Assembly (NCBI GenBank): GCA_946407015.1
Contig: CAMJML010000023.1
Location: 1-53,454, forward strand
Direction of reading: 5' to 3'
DNA length: 53,454 bases
DNA from: an uncultured Selenomonadales bacterium
GTDB lineage: Bacteria > Bacillota > Negativicutes > DSM-1736 > Dendrosporobacteraceae
The first letter of the stretch is position 1. Every line of letters starts with the position of its first letter. Positions 7,974 through 15,785 of this stretch are shown one piece after another. Both the position numbers and the translations under genes were made by a program. Below the pieces are notes generated by a model. It did no database searches, had not been told where the DNA came from, and worked only from the letters and a program-made list of their open reading frames with translations.

Positions 7974-8795
7974 ATGCGGGAGGCGAAAAATACGGAGATT
8001 AAACTGGTCGTGTTTGATCTTGATGATACCTTGCTGGACAGCCGGCAAGGCATATCGGCCAGAACCAGCGCGGCCATCCGGCAGGTTGCCCAAAAAGGCA
8101 TTGCTATCATGCTGGCAACCGGACGGATGTATGCTTCGACAGTGAAATTTGCCCAGTACCTGGAGCTGGCCGTACCTTTGATTACCTATAACGGAGCGAT
8201 GGTGAAAGCGTTTCCCTCCGGTGAATTGCTGTTCCATCAACCCATCGATCCGGAAGCTGCCGCCCAGGTGCTGGCATTATGCCGTGAACAGCGGTGGCAT
8301 ATTCAAACTTATATTGATGATGTTTTGTATGTCCGTGAAATCAACCGGTATGCCAGTCTGTATGCCCGGATTACCGACACCGAGCCGGTGGCTGTCGGGG
8401 ATCGGTTGTATGCGTTACAAGCAGCGCCGACCAAAATGCTAGTGATCGCTGAACCTGACACCGTCCAGCAAATCAAAGCCTATTTGGCAGCTCGGCTAGG
8501 CAATCGGCTGTACATCGCCGAGTCCAAACCCAACTTTCTGGAAATTACCCATCCGTCGGTACATAAAGGGGCGGCGCTGCGCTGGATGGCTGAGCAACTG
8601 AAGATAGACCGGCATCACATTATGGCTTTTGGGAATGGCGGAAATGATATTGAAATGCTGCGTTATGCCGGCTGGGGAATTGCGGTGGGCAACTCGCCGG
8701 CGGAAGTTAAAAAAGCCGCGCGGCTGGTAACCGATAGCCATGATGAAGACGGGGTGGCAAAAATTCTGGAAAAAGTAAATCTTCATTTTGATTAA
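7974..8795 (+). CDS. Cof-type HAD-superfamily hydrolase
   Basis: Predicted cytoplasmic sugar-phosphate or polyol-phosphate phosphatase of the Cof/YbiV group, 273 residues. Motif I is VFDLDDTLLDS (nucleophile and acid Asp near residues 15-17). Motif II is LATGR, a conserved Lys follows, and motif IV reads AFGNGGNDIEML. In most relatives motif IV is GDxxND; here the first Asp is Asn, which could weaken Mg binding, though the second Asp remains. AGGAGGA at 7960-7966 sets the start. It lies 30 bases after glpC and before glpP, so it is probably co-transcribed and may dephosphorylate an intermediate of this locus. Confidence 0.85.
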   Translation: MREAKNTEIKLVVFDLDDTLLDSRQGISARTSAAIRQVAQKGIAIMLATGRMYASTVKFAQYLELAVPLITYNGAMVKAFPSGELLFHQPIDPEAAAQVLALCREQRWHIQTYIDDVLYVREINRYASLYARITDTEPVAVGDRLYALQAAPTKMLVIAEPDTVQQIKAYLAARLGNRLYIAESKPNFLEITHPSVHKGAALRWMAEQLKIDRHHIMAFGNGGNDIEMLRYAGWGIAVGNSPAEVKKAARLVTDSHDEDGVAKILEKVNLHFD

Positions 8796-8876
8796 TTGGC
8801 CGCTGTTCGGCAGGATTATTGGCTAGCCATGTGAAATTTATGCCAATATACATTATTTTCCACAAGGAGAAAAAAG

Positions 8877-9491
8877 ATGATGCCGCCTGCAGAGCAAATG
8901 GTTCTGGCCTTGCAGCAATGCCCGATCGTAGTATCGCTTCAGAATAGTGAGCATATGGCGTTGGCCATTGCCAGCAAAGCCAAAGTGATTATGGTTTCCT
9001 CGGGTGATATTTTCAATATTGTTCCGATGTGCCAGGAATTACGTAAACATCATAAAATTGTCCTGGCCCATACCGATTTAATCGGCGGAATGGGAAAAGA
9101 CAAGGTGGCGGTCCGGTATTTAAAAGAACGGGCCGGTGTCGACGGCATTGTAACTCCCAATGGACAGCTGATTGTCGCTGCGCATAAAGAAGGGCTGATT
9201 ACGGCGCAGCGGGTCTTTGCCCATGATACACCGTCCATTGCCAGCGGGATCAATGCGCTGAAACAGTCCAAACCTGACTTTATTGAAATTATGCCGGGGA
9301 TAGCCGTCCTTAAAGTGGCCGAATTGATTAAACGGCGTTTCTCCCAACCCATTATTGCGGCCGGCTTGATCCGGACGCCTCAAGACGTCAGGCAGGTTCT
9401 TAAGGCCGGGGCTATAGCTGCCGATACCAGCAGCCGGCAGCTATGGAGCTATCCGGAAACCGAAGTGATTGAAACAAGAAACTCTGGCTAA
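8877..9491 (+). CDS. glpP: Glycerol-3-phosphate-responsive antiterminator
   Basis: RNA-binding TIM-barrel regulator of 204 residues. GlpP family members bind glycerol 3-phosphate and prevent termination in glp leader RNAs. Recognisable blocks are QNSEHMALAI near residue 20, AHTDLIGGMGKDKVAVRYL near 63, GVDGIVTPNGQLI near 85, IEIMPGIAVLKV near 137 and PIIAAGLIRTPQDV near 155. AAGGAGAAAAAAG precedes the ATG pair. It closes the glp cluster, while a terminator with an alternative hairpin precedes glpA, which gives a coherent feedback circuit (inference). Confidence 0.93.
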   Translation: MMPPAEQMVLALQQCPIVVSLQNSEHMALAIASKAKVIMVSSGDIFNIVPMCQELRKHHKIVLAHTDLIGGMGKDKVAVRYLKERAGVDGIVTPNGQLIVAAHKEGLITAQRVFAHDTPSIASGINALKQSKPDFIEIMPGIAVLKVAELIKRRFSQPIIAAGLIRTPQDVRQVLKAGAIAADTSSRQLWSYPETEVIETRNSG

Positions 9492-9510
9492 GAAACTTAG
9501 CCAGAGTTTC
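9478..9510 (+). terminator. Strong hairpin at the end of glpP
   Basis: A perfect 15-bp stem (9478-9492 with 9496-9510) with a three-base loop overlaps the glpP stop codon. No clear T-run follows, so it may act as a transcript 3'-end stabiliser as well as a terminator. Confidence 0.65.
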
Positions 9511-9739
9511 CTCAGCTTGTTGAAAAAGGCTGTTTAAAAACAAGCCTAGCTAGGCGCAAGTTAACTGAATATTAAAAAATGCCGACTAAGGCTGCGGTCC
9601 TAATAAGGTTACCCGAATGGCTCAATTTGTCAGCTTTTAGCGAAATACTCAAAATTCTGCACGAAATAGCAGGAATTTTTTGAAAAAATGCAGAATAGCA
9701 AAGTTATGTGAAGAGTCAATTCGGGAGGGTTTGCAAGCT
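9511..9739. other. Intergenic region upstream of the chemoreceptor
   Basis: No gene. The tract has an imperfect hairpin near 9652-9677 (AATTCTGC against GCAGGAATT) followed by T residues, so premature termination or a short leader RNA is possible. No promoter is convincing. Confidence 0.35.
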
Positions 9740-11446
9740 ATGAAGACAAACGGCACCAGGTTACCTATTATAGTGCAATTATCATCTATGTTCGGTATTG
9801 TTGTTATTCTTTTTTTAGCGCTGCTTGGCTATGTGTTATATCAGTTCAATGATGTAGGCGGTATGGCCGGAAACTTAGTTCAACACACCTCAGCGCGTGC
9901 GCTGTCACTTAAAGATGGCCACACCGACTTTACCAGGGCATTGCTGGCGATGCGGGGCTTTTTATTTTATCCGGATGGAGCGGCAAGCTATGAAAAAAGT
10001 TATCGTGACGAAATTCAGAAAAGCTTAGAGACTGTCAAAAAATATAACGCCACTTCTACCGAAACCGATACCAAAGAAGAAGGGGCAAAACTTGAAAAGC
10101 TGATTGCGGATTACGTTGTTTTAGGCGACAGGGTAATTGCCGCTAAAAAAGCCAATGATCCGAATCTGTCGCAAATTACCGGCCAGGGAAGGCAATTGGT
10201 GGCCGATATTGATGCGCAATTTTTAAAGCTGAATAAAATCCAAGGGGATTACCTGAATAACAAAAGCAACTTTGTTGTTTCACACAGCAAGGCCCAGGTC
10301 AATATTGGCTTTATCGCCAGTGTTGCTATTTTGATATTAAATATTGTGCTTGTGTATTTTTACAGCCGCGGTCTGGCTAAGCGTTTGAATAATATCAGCC
10401 GGGAATTGTCCGAAGTGGGCAAGCTCAATCTGACAGGGCAGGATCTTCATCCAACCCGCAATGATGAGATCGGCGATATGGGCACCGTCATTATTGAAAT
10501 GCGCAAAGCGCTGAAGACGTTTGTCAATCAATTACATACTACCGGCCAAATGCTGGCCTCAGCCGGTGAAGAGCTGAGCGCCACCGTGGATGAGCATCTA
10601 AAAGCTGTGCAAACGGTAGCCAGCAGTGTGGAAACCATCGCTGCCGGCGCGAACCAAAACAATGATAATATCAGCAGCATTTCGGCGACCCTTCAGCAAA
10701 TTTCGGCCGGTACCCAGCAAATCAGTGCAACAGCCGGAACGGTCAATGCGCAGACCTTTGACGCGGTCAAGGAAGCCGACCAGGGCATGAATATGCTGAC
10801 TGCTGTTGTAGGCCAAAATGAACAAATTGCATCCGCTATGCAGGAAATCACCGATGTTACGGCTAAACTGGCCCGCGGTTCGGAAGATATTAAAGGGATT
10901 GTGGATGTGATCAACGATATTGCCGGCCAAACCAATCTGCTGGCTTTAAATGCGGCAATTGAGGCTGCGCGAGCCGGAGAAGCCGGCCGCGGATTTGCGG
11001 TTGTGGCTGAGGAAGTCAGAAAGTTAGCCGAGCAAAGTGCAAATGCCACCAAAGACATCGCCGAAATTATCAGTACTATGGGGAATGAGATTACGTTTGC
11101 GGTGTCTACAGTGGAAAAAGCCAATACTGAGGTCGGCAAAGGAAAAACGTCCGCAACCAATACACAAAAAGGCTTTGAAGCGATTATTGCAACCTTGGGC
11201 ACGGTGAAAACCGGTATTGAACAAATTGCCGTAGCGATTGACGAAACAGCCAAGGGAACTCAGGCTATGGTAGCCAGTGTGCAGAATATCAGCGCCATTG
11301 CCGAAGAAACATCCGGCAATGCCGAAACGGTAGCCGCAACGGTGGAAGAACAATCCGCCAGCATGCACGAAATTAGCAGCAATGCGGAATCCTTGGCCAA
11401 ACTGGCCACCGAATTGAATCATATTGTGAAGCAATTTAAAGTTTAA
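9740..11446 (+). CDS. Methyl-accepting chemotaxis protein
   Basis: Inner-membrane chemoreceptor of 568 residues. The ATG at 9740 is preferred over the in-frame TTG at 9680 because GGGAGGG lies at 9722-9728 and the protein then begins directly with its first membrane segment. Order: transmembrane helix about 9-33, a helical extracellular domain of about 155 residues (four-helix-bundle type), second transmembrane helix near 189-210, HAMP, then the signalling hairpin with [19 protein letters not shown] near 412. No C-terminal CheR-tethering pentapeptide is visible. The ligand is unknown. Monocistronic between hairpins. Confidence 0.93.
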   Translation: MKTNGTRLPIIVQLSSMFGIVVILFLALLGYVLYQFNDVGGMAGNLVQHTSARALSLKDGHTDFTRALLAMRGFLFYPDGAASYEKSYRDEIQKSLETVKKYNATSTETDTKEEGAKLEKLIADYVVLGDRVIAAKKANDPNLSQITGQGRQLVADIDAQFLKLNKIQGDYLNNKSNFVVSHSKAQVNIGFIASVAILILNIVLVYFYSRGLAKRLNNISRELSEVGKLNLTGQDLHPTRNDEIGDMGTVIIEMRKALKTFVNQLHTTGQMLASAGEELSATVDEHLKAVQTVASSVETIAAGANQNNDNISSISATLQQISAGTQQISATAGTVNAQTFDAVKEADQGMNMLTAVVGQNEQIASAMQEITDVTAKLARGSEDIKGIVDVINDIAGQTNLLALNAAIEAARAGEAGRGFAVVAEEVRKLAEQSANATKDIAEIISTMGNEITFAVSTVEKANTEVGKGKTSATNTQKGFEAIIATLGTVKTGIEQIAVAIDETAKGTQAMVASVQNISAIAEETSGNAETVAATVEEQSASMHEISSNAESLAKLATELNHIVKQFKV

Positions 11447-11465
11447 GGTCTGACAGACCATGATA

Positions 11466-11493
11466 AAGCTCCTCCGGAAACGGAGGAGCTTTT
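11466..11493 (+). terminator. Terminator of the chemoreceptor gene
   Basis: An 11-bp GC-rich stem (11466-11476 with 11481-11491) with a GAAA-type loop followed by T residues, 20 bases after the stop codon. Confidence 0.85.
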
Positions 11494-11633
11494 GATCTAA
11501 CAGCGGTGTGGATTTTTCTTAGAAGAAGCCGCTTTACGAGCGTTCGCAGGAAGCTTGATCCCGATATTTCCGTTCAATAAGGAACTTACCGCCGTAAAAG
11601 TGTATACAATATCGTAGGCGGAGGGGTGTAGCG

Positions 11634-11882
11634 ATGTTTTTTAATTTTAACCGCAATACGTTATTGTTTTGGGCCATATTTTTGGATATAGCGGCAGATT
11701 GTGTGGATTTCTGTGTCGCATTTGACGGCCATTGCGAGCATTGCAAAAGTGAAAAACGTTTAAAGAGACAAAAAAAGAATAGGCTGGAGCAGTTGGAACA
11801 GCGCAGCCAGGAGTTGGAAGCTGAAGTTGAGCTGTTAAAGCGCAAGCTGTCAGAGCTCACCAAGGATCAGAAAACTCCGTAA
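11634..11882 (+). CDS. Small membrane-anchored coiled-coil protein, hypothetical
   Basis: The 82 residues have a hydrophobic N-terminal segment (LLFWAIFLDIAADCVDFCVAF, about residues 10-30). A Cys-rich HCEHC stretch follows, then a charged helical tail with heptad-like leucines (LEQLEQRSQELEAEVELLKRKL, about residues 52-73). GGCGGAGGGG precedes the ATG and a terminator follows. I do not recognise a family. The opposite strand is also open over much of this region, so the call is moderate. Confidence 0.55.
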   Translation: MFFNFNRNTLLFWAIFLDIAADCVDFCVAFDGHCEHCKSEKRLKRQKKNRLEQLEQRSQELEAEVELLKRKLSELTKDQKTP

Positions 11883-11911
11883 GCGTCACAACCTTCCGCT
11901 CAGGCAATGAC

Positions 11912-11945
11912 AATCCGCACCTCTTAAGGCTGCGGATTATTTTTA
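11912..11945 (+). terminator. Terminator after the small coiled-coil gene
   Basis: An 8-bp stem AATCCGCA/TGCGGATT (11912-11919 with 11931-11938) followed by ATTTTTAT on the plus strand. It overlaps the last codons of the convergent DUF1003 gene. Confidence 0.6.
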
Positions 11946-12427
11946 TGGCTGCAATATTCACAGCGGCTTTCAACACGGCGCATGATTTCGCCCATCAGGG
12001 TGTCTTGATGAACGAGATGGGCTAGAATTACCCGGATTTCCTCAGCCGATTTTTTATTCACATGATAATCTTGCTCAGCCATTAAACGGTCTTTTTCGGC
12101 CTGGCGGTTTTGACTCATCATGACGACCGGACCGGTATAAGCGGCTTGAAAACTAAGGACTAAATTCAATAGGATAAAGGGGTAAGGATCCCAGGCTTTT
12201 AAAAAGTCGGGGTTGATACTATTCATATAGACCAGATAAAAATTGGAAGCCATCCAAATGATAATGATCAGGCTTTGATAAATAATAAACGGCCAGCTGC
12301 CGACAACTTTTGCAACCCGGTCGGCAATCCGCTGGCCGGGCGTTAATCCATTGCGGAATTCTTGATTGATGTTATGGATGACATTGGTCCGGACTTTATA
12401 CCGGGCAGCCGGTCCCTGGAAGTTCAT
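11924..12427 (-). CDS. DUF1003 family membrane protein
   Basis: The 167 residues have the DUF1003 pattern: an N-terminal basic segment, ADRVAKVVGSWPFIIYQSLIIIIWM leading into transmembrane helix 1 (about 42-66), then helix 2 with FILLNLVLSFQAAYTGPVVMMSQNRQ (about 83-108). A soluble C-terminal part rich in His/Glu with a CEYC pair follows. GGAGAG lies just upstream of the ATG. The biochemical role of the family is unknown. Convergent with the small coiled-coil gene. Confidence 0.85.
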   Translation of the reverse strand: MNFQGPAARYKVRTNVIHNINQEFRNGLTPGQRIADRVAKVVGSWPFIIYQSLIIIIWMASNFYLVYMNSINPDFLKAWDPYPFILLNLVLSFQAAYTGPVVMMSQNRQAEKDRLMAEQDYHVNKKSAEEIRVILAHLVHQDTLMGEIMRRVESRCEYCSHKNNPQP

Positions 12428-12579
12428 AGCGTACTCTCCTTATGGCAGTCTTGTAATTCTATTGTATTAACTTAAGTAAAAAAACATGTTATTCATAAAG
12501 TGTTTAATTCTTAGCAATAATATGGAATAATTGTAAGTCTTGCAGCATAAATTACTATTTTGTCGTCAAAAATATAGAA

Positions 12580-12599
12580 TGTAGTTACAGATAACTACA
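12580..12599. promoter_or_regulatory. Palindromic operator-like site
   Basis: TGTAGTTA and TAACTACA form a perfect 8-bp inverted repeat around a four-base spacer. It lies about 55 bases before the TTG start of the small gene at 12655. It could be a dimeric repressor site or a short RNA hairpin. Confidence 0.4.
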
Positions 12600-12654
12600 A
12601 ATATTTCAACTGTAAGGGTGTATGCTTGTGGTAGAGTACCTAGGAGGGGATGGC

Positions 12655-12825
12655 TTGGAACCGTTAATTGTGAAACAAAAAATTATAGACTTGTCGATGC
12701 AGTTAAAACAAACAGAAATTGATTCAGATAAAAGGGAAAAGCTGATGAGTGAACTGGTGGAACTGTGCGAGTGCTATTTTGAAATGTATAACCAATTGAA
12801 AGTTGTACCCAAATTAGTAATTTAA
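12655..12825 (+). CDS. Small helical protein, hypothetical
   Basis: A 56-residue, mostly helical charged protein (EPLIVKQKIIDLSMQLKQTE...). The TTG at 12655 is chosen because AGGAGGGG ends five bases upstream; the in-frame ATG at 12622 has no ribosome site. It resembles Spo0E-type small proteins in size and predicted helix pair but lacks the SxxLD signature, so I do not assign it. It has its own terminator. Confidence 0.6.
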   Translation: MEPLIVKQKIIDLSMQLKQTEIDSDKREKLMSELVELCECYFEMYNQLKVVPKLVI

Positions 12826-12840
12826 TCGTTCGCGAAATTC

Positions 12841-12872
12841 AATCCTTTCGACAAAGTCGAAAGGATTTTTTC
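12841..12872 (+). terminator. Terminator after the small helical gene
   Basis: A perfect 12-bp stem (12841-12852 with 12856-12867), a three-base loop and a T-run. Confidence 0.88.
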
Positions 12873-12920
12873 TGTCTGATAGATAATTATGTAATAAATA
12901 ATGTATTGAGTGAGGTTGCT

Positions 12921-13151
12921 ATGGATAAAAATAGAGATATTCAACCTATAGGGCCAATCGCGAATATACTAAGAGTTAAACCATTAGGGAAAGTAACCGT
13001 ATTTAAACGTCCAGAATATTTACCGAACCATAAACGCAAACGTGAAATGGGCAAACAGGACAAAGAAGCCGAAACACCGGGTGATGAAAGGGTCAATCAC
13101 GCTCATGAAAGTGCAGAGGGTGTGGGCAGCCGTGTGGATTTTAAGGTTTAA
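12921..13151 (+). CDS. Small hydrophilic protein, hypothetical
   Basis: The 76 residues start at the ATG at 12921, with GAGG at 12911-12914. The protein is basic in the middle (RPEYLPNHKRKREMGKQ) and acidic toward the end, with no membrane segment and no recognised domain. It lies between two other small genes of unknown function. Confidence 0.5.
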   Translation: MDKNRDIQPIGPIANILRVKPLGKVTVFKRPEYLPNHKRKREMGKQDKEAETPGDERVNHAHESAEGVGSRVDFKV

Positions 13152-13204
13152 CGGTGTTTGTCTTTTTTCTAAGGAGCGAGGATTACTGAAAGGGGATGTG
13201 TGTG

Positions 13205-13480
13205 ATGAGTAAAGTAGCTCAATGGCTGCAGGAACTAAAGCTTTCCGAAGATCAATTGCAGGAATTGATCCTGGTATTAAAACCGGTTGTCGAGGCTCAT
13301 GACAACAAAGCGCCGTATGATCTTGTCGAAGCTGCGCTGAAGGAGCAGGGACTGACCAAGGCAGATGCTCAAAAATTGTTGGCCGTATTCTATGGAAAAG
13401 GCGTTTATCTGGAAAGTTTTCATTCCTGGGATTATAAACCCTTTGCCTTGATCAACTATATCAAGCATCTGGAAAATTAA
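13205..13480 (+). CDS. Small soluble protein, hypothetical
   Basis: The 91 residues start at MSKVAQWLQELKLSEDQLQELI. The ATG at 13205 is preferred to that at 13196, because the AAGGGG at 13190-13195 would touch the earlier one. The protein is predicted helical, with a repeated acidic/leucine pattern and a C-terminal SFHSWDYKPFALINYIKHLEN. No family is recognised. A strong terminator immediately follows. Confidence 0.65.
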   Translation: MSKVAQWLQELKLSEDQLQELILVLKPVVEAHDNKAPYDLVEAALKEQGLTKADAQKLLAVFYGKGVYLESFHSWDYKPFALINYIKHLEN

Positions 13481-13511
13481 AAAACCGGGCTCATAAGCCC
13501 GGTTTTTTAAT
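13481..13511 (+). terminator. Strong rho-independent terminator
   Basis: An 11-bp stem AAAACCGGGCT with its complement (13481-13491 with 13496-13506), loop CATA, then T residues. The hairpin starts directly after the stop codon and may also serve the convergent gene. Confidence 0.9.
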
Positions 13512-13537
13512 TTTGAGGGGATAGAATGAATGGCCGG

Positions 13538-13963
13538 TTACTTTTTGACAAAAGCCCGGGCCCGTTGCTGCAACTCGATTTCTTCAGGGGTTGTTGCCTC
13601 AATCACCAGTCCGTGCGGGCAAGGCTGACCGTTTTCGTCCACGTGGATAAAGGTGAGAAACCCGTCCACGACAAACTCATTGGTATGCCCTAAGTTGACT
13701 TTAACATAAGATACTAAACTGGTTCGGCCGGCATAGACCACTTTGCTTTCGTAGCGAAGCAAGCTGCCCTTTTTAACCGGACGGGTAAATACCATCCCAT
13801 GGATGTTGAGGCAAACGGTGCTTTGGGTTGAGGTGAGGCTGGATGCGGCGACAAAGCCGGCCTCAACGACCCATTCCGCTCCGCGGCCGGCATACAGTGT
13901 TCCGTGGTGATTGAGATCAGCACCTTTAACCAGATGATGAATGATATAGGGTTGAATCTTCAT
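13538..13963 (-). CDS. Hotdog-fold acyl-CoA thioesterase
   Basis: A 141-residue single hotdog domain of the acyl-CoA hydrolase type that cleaves acyl-CoA to free acid and CoA. The diagnostic segment DLNHHGTLYAGRGAEWVVEAGFVAA (about residues 16-40) corresponds to the NxxGTLFGG...WxD active-site region. An Asn/His pair and the Trp are kept, and Glu replaces the usual Asp. The second half has VKKGSLLRYESKVVYAGRTS. The substrate is unknown. AGGAG precedes the ATG on the minus strand. Confidence 0.85.
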   Translation of the reverse strand: MKIQPYIIHHLVKGADLNHHGTLYAGRGAEWVVEAGFVAASSLTSTQSTVCLNIHGMVFTRPVKKGSLLRYESKVVYAGRTSLVSYVKVNLGHTNEFVVDGFLTFIHVDENGQPCPHGLVIEATTPEEIELQQRARAFVKK

Positions 13964-14341
13964 ACGGATGACTCCTTATGGTTGAAAAGAAGGAGGGGAT
14001 AAGACTCTAATTTCAACCTTTGTATTTTGTATACATTTCTTTTTTTATCATAGTATGCCAGAGAAGCCGTTGTCAAATGAGCATAAACCAGGGATTGGGA
14101 GCTATTTCGCTAAATTTGCTAATATTCAGATTATAACGAACGATTTGGTCAAACAAAAAAAAAACCAGGTTTTGAAGGACAACTCGATTTTTGTCGAAAG
14201 AATGGAGTATAAGCACAAACGCTTGGTTGACCGGAGCGCTTGTCATACCCTATAATAAATTAACGACAAATGGTACCGTTTAACGGGTAATCTTCAATCA
14301 CTGCCATTGTTGCGGGTGCAACAGCCCTGAGGCAGCAAGCA
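13964..14341. promoter_or_regulatory. Intergenic region with a perfect Spo0A-type box
   Basis: No convincing gene; a 66-codon open frame at 14055-14255 lacks a ribosome site. The sequence TTTTTGTCGAAAG at 14188-14200 contains the Spo0A core TGTCGAA. It lies about 180 bases before citXG, so it could serve that gene or the divergent thioesterase. A core match alone is weak evidence. Confidence 0.35.
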
Positions 14342-14374
14342 GTGCCAGATAAACGACATGAAAGTAGAGCAACC

Positions 14375-15757
14375 ATGAAAACTGTCACATTAGCAGAAAT
14401 GTTGAGCGCTAAAGAAGCACGGAAAGAGCGGCAGGATCAAGTGCGTACGGCTCATGCTTGTCCAATTGTCAGTATTACCATCAATATGCCGGGACCCCGG
14501 AAGGCATTACCGGTATTGAGTGAACTGAGGGATTATGCCGTAAGCCGGCTCAAGGAAAAGCTCCAGGTGGTCTATCAGTCTGCCACCGACTCATTTACCG
14601 GACCGGAAGCCCTGTTAGCCGTTCACGGGGAAGGGGCCGAGATCAAAAAAGCTGCCGAGCTGATCGAGGAAGAGCAGGCTTTTGGCCGGCTGCTGGATCT
14701 GGATGTATTCAGTGCAGCCGGTGAGTTGATTTCCCGTCAATCGCAGGGCAGAAAAAGAAGCTGTCTGGTGTGCAGCCGTCCGGCAGTAGAATGCATGCGG
14801 GAACGCAGTCATCAGGAGACCGAGCTGACCGCTGCGGTTCATCGGCTTTTGAACCAATTTCGCGCTTTCAGGACCAGGCATATCAGCCCGGCCGCGGAGC
14901 GAATTGGTGCTCTGGCGGTGGAAGCAATGCTGTATGAAGTGACTTCCACTCCGGCACCCGGTTTGGTGGACCGGGTAAACAGCGGGGCCCATCAGGATAT
15001 GGATTTTTATACCTTTATGGCCAGTTCGGCAGCGTTAAGCACTACGATAGCCCGTTGTGCCCAGGCCGGCTTGAATCATCAGCAGCCGCTGAACGAGCTG
15101 CTGCCTGTTTTGCGGTGGATTGGTCTGGAAGGTGAAGCGGCTATGTTTGCGGCGACTAAAGGAGTCAACACGCAAAAGGGACTGCTGTTTTCTCTGGGTA
15201 TTGCCGCAGCAGCGGCCGGCTATGTCGGCAAAAATAGTTCCCTGGTTACAGAGGAAGCTCTTTTTGCGGCTGTAACTCAAATAGCCGCCGGCTTGGTGAG
15301 CAAAGAACTGAAACAAACGGCTCCCGGCAGGACGTTGACCGCGGGCGAGCGACTGTATCAGCAATATGGTGTGACCGGAATCCGCGGTGAGTTGGAGAGC
15401 GGGCTGCCAACCGTACAATTTCAGGCATTACCTGCGTTAAGGGCTGCTCTGGCTGACGGACTTACCATGAATGATGCGCTCATTGATACCTTGCTGGTCA
15501 TTAGTTTGAATATTGATGATACCACTGTCATGAACCGTCATAACCCGTCCAAAATGAAAGAATGGGCTCAGCCTCGTATTCAGCACGCCTTAGCGTTAGG
15601 CGGAATGAGAACGTCAGACGGAAGAAGTGCTGTAGCGGCGTTGGATGAAGAATTTATCAAAGCCAATATCAGTCCGGGGGGCGCAGCCGACCTGTTAGCG
15701 GTTACCTGGTTTGTTTACCGGATGACACAGCAGCAGGCTGACTTTAAAGGATGTTAG
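14375..15757 (+). CDS. citXG: CitX-CitG fusion: citrate lyase prosthetic-group synthesis
   Basis: Bifunctional 460-residue protein. The N-terminal third matches CitX, apo-citrate lyase phosphoribosyl-dephospho-CoA transferase: VTLAEMLSAKEARKERQ, PIVSITINMPGPRK near 38, FGRLLDLDVFSAAGELISR and a Cys pair in CLVCSRPAVECM. From about residue 170 it is CitG, which makes 2'-(5''-triphosphoribosyl)-3'-dephospho-CoA: EAMLYEVTSTPAPGLVDRVNSGAHQDMD, GVNTQKGLLFSLG, and DDTTVMNRH near the end. Together these attach the acyl-carrier cofactor of citrate lyase. No citCDEF lies in the window. A GTG at 14342 is an alternative start; both starts have weak ribosome sites. Confidence 0.9.
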   Translation: MKTVTLAEMLSAKEARKERQDQVRTAHACPIVSITINMPGPRKALPVLSELRDYAVSRLKEKLQVVYQSATDSFTGPEALLAVHGEGAEIKKAAELIEEEQAFGRLLDLDVFSAAGELISRQSQGRKRSCLVCSRPAVECMRERSHQETELTAAVHRLLNQFRAFRTRHISPAAERIGALAVEAMLYEVTSTPAPGLVDRVNSGAHQDMDFYTFMASSAALSTTIARCAQAGLNHQQPLNELLPVLRWIGLEGEAAMFAATKGVNTQKGLLFSLGIAAAAAGYVGKNSSLVTEEALFAAVTQIAAGLVSKELKQTAPGRTLTAGERLYQQYGVTGIRGELESGLPTVQFQALPALRAALADGLTMNDALIDTLLVISLNIDDTTVMNRHNPSKMKEWAQPRIQHALALGGMRTSDGRSAVAALDEEFIKANISPGGAADLLAVTWFVYRMTQQQADFKGC

Positions 15758-15785
15758 AATAGAAAAGCGTAAAGGGGCGGTTGAT

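Noticed and set aside
7056..8240. A 394-codon minus-strand open frame
   Set aside because: It is antisense to glpC and the HAD gene, both with clear family motifs; its translation has no recognisable domain.
10693..11253. A 186-codon minus-strand open frame
   Set aside because: It lies opposite the conserved signalling domain of a chemoreceptor; repetitive Ala/Ser composition typical of antisense of such genes.
14055..14255. A 66-codon open frame upstream of citXG
   Set aside because: No ribosome site, no motif, and an A-homopolymer in the middle; treated as intergenic.
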